From Streptococcus porci DSM 23759 (lineage in GTDB: Bacteria; Bacillota; Bacilli; Lactobacillales; Streptococcaceae): a DNA stretch of 64,000 nt. The stretch's first letter is position 1; each line of letters opens with the position of its first letter. The translations under genes were made by a program, and so were the position numbers. The notes under the pieces are model-generated. The model ran no database searches. It was given only the letters and a program-made list of their open reading frames with translations, and had not been told where the DNA came from. Where the stretch lies: contig NZ_AUIP01000006.1 of NCBI RefSeq assembly GCF_000423765.1, positions 99,221 to 163,220 of the forward strand, read 5' to 3'. Below are positions 63,472 through 64,000 of this stretch, piece after piece.

Positions 63472-64000
63472 TTGAACGATTGGAAATGGGTAAAGCTTTC
63501 AGAAATCATAGATTTTAATCCAAAAGAACAGTTGCTTAAGGGAAGCATTTCTAAAAAAATAGCAATGGAAAAAATAGAACCATTCACTCGTGATATTTCT
63601 GAGTTTGAGAGATTAGAATTTAAAGGAGGTACAAAATTTAGAAATGGCGATACTTTAATAGCCCGTATTACGCCCAGTCTTGAAAATGGGAAAACAGCTA
63701 AGGTAAACTTACTGGATGAAGATGAAATAGGGTTTGGTTCAACAGAATTTATCGTAGCAAGAGCCAAAAAAGGTATTAGTGATGAAAATTTTGTTTATTA
63801 TCTAATGCTTGACCCAAAGGTTAGAGAAGTTGCTATCAAATCAATGGTAGGAACTTCTGGAAGACAAAGAGTTCAGCTAGATGTTGTTAAGAATTATGAA
63901 ATTCTATGTCCTCCATTAGAGGAGCAAATTCAAATTGGCAGAATTTTGAGTGTAATTGATGATAAAATTGAAAATAATAAAAAGATAAATCATCATTTAG
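63472..64000 (+). CDS. hsdS: Second hsdS, N-terminal half, continues past the window
   Basis: Starts with TTG 63472 (LNDWKWVKLSEIIDFNPKEQ), 8 bp after AAGGAGG. It encodes a TRD different from that at 10780, then CPPLEEQIQIGRILSVIDDK and KINHHL at the window end, reaching core site 5 (63986-64000). The frame is open at the edge, so either a C-half follows or another breakpoint. It follows creX by 13 bp. It supplies an alternative first TRD. Confidence 0.88.
   Translation, partial: MNDWKWVKLSEIIDFNPKEQLLKGSISKKIAMEKIEPFTRDISEFERLEFKGGTKFRNGDTLIARITPSLENGKTAKVNLLDEDEIGFGSTEFIVARAKKGISDENFVYYLMLDPKVREVAIKSMVGTSGRQRVQLDVVKNYEILCPPLEEQIQIGRILSVIDDKIENNKKINHHL
63986..64000 (+). repeat. hsdS recombination core, site 5
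   Basis: TAAATCATCATTTAG at the mid-point of the second hsdS, ending at the window edge. Same orientation as sites 1 and 3. Confidence 0.8.

Larger units (their letters stand above)
54664..64000 (-). mobile_element. Element A, second part (defence module), displaced by inversion
   Basis: From attB the element A arm repeats and repeat copy 3 come first, followed by TIR, AlbA_2, HsdR, ThsB, ThsA, the hsdS C-half, CreX and a second hsdS that runs off the window. Read from the right it would continue the hsdM-hsdS operon of the first part. The limit beyond 64000 is not visible. Confidence 0.65.

Overview
The window is a stretch of low-GC Firmicute chromosome, almost certainly a Streptococcus. 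The evidence is the rsmH-ftsL-pbp2X-mraY division cluster, MsmK, a secreted protein with GBS Bsp-like repeats, a small SRP RNA, and streptococcal-type integrative elements. The species is not settled; several traits fit S. suis-like pathogens, but I cannot prove this.

Layout. (1) 1-4780: right end of a Tn916-type conjugative element (TcpA/FtsK coupling ATPase, two DUF961 proteins, start of the next conjugation gene, an endonuclease/exonuclease/phosphatase-family protein, a ribbon-helix-helix-like protein, a holin-like type I toxin), ending at a copy of the last 51 bp of rpsI (attA). (2) 4730-12013: first part of 'element A' (integrase, XRE repressor, DUF771 protein, replication initiator, two MobC-like proteins, candidate oriT, HsdM, half of HsdS). 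(3) 12017-42860: core chromosome, read backwards relative to its inferred ancestral orientation. It holds a truncated surface protein, mraY-pbp2X-ftsL-rsmH, IS982, msmK, proBA, 6S RNA, tRNA-Lys, GNAT enzymes, uvrA, corA, SRP RNA, a decayed GH127 arabinofuranosidase, phosphoketolase and araA-araD-araB-araR. (4) 42861-54678: 'element B', a rolling-circle-type integrative mobilizable element with Rep_2, a double-strand origin, a TcpA-like ATPase, Xis, Int, a complete type III restriction-modification system and an ImmA/IrrE-HTH protein. (5) 54664-64000: the other end of element A, holding a TIR protein, an AlbA_2/Schlafen-like protein, HsdR, a type II Thoeris pair (ThsB TIR and ThsA TM-macro), a silent HsdS half-gene, a CreX-type recombinase and a second hsdS.

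Main inference. attA (4730-4780) and attB (54664-54714) are copies of the rpsI 3' end in opposite orientation, and element A's integrase arm repeats (TTTTGGTAATCT) lie just inside both. Element A has therefore been split by a chromosomal inversion of about 50 kb or more. One visible breakpoint is a 15-bp hsdS recombination core (TAAATCATCATTTAG) that now joins the surface-protein gene to an HsdS half. Reversing the inversion gives three elements in tandem at rpsI, and one array hsdM-hsdS-thsA-thsB-hsdR-albA-TIR on a single strand.

The defence genes appear built for phase variation at three levels. CreX and five copies of the core can rearrange hsdS halves. Ten exact copies of a 10-bp repeat lie upstream of the TIR gene. 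Seven exact copies of a 7-bp repeat lie in the leader of the type III methylase gene. The nesting of Thoeris II next to a shuffling hsdS, with a second TIR gene behind a decanucleotide tract, is the most interesting system here.

The arabinose cluster has clear AraR-type operators (tgttcgaaca, tgtacgtaca) and a cre-like site. The neighbouring GH127 hydrolase is broken, which suggests the strain uses free arabinose but has lost this arabinoside-cleaving enzyme.
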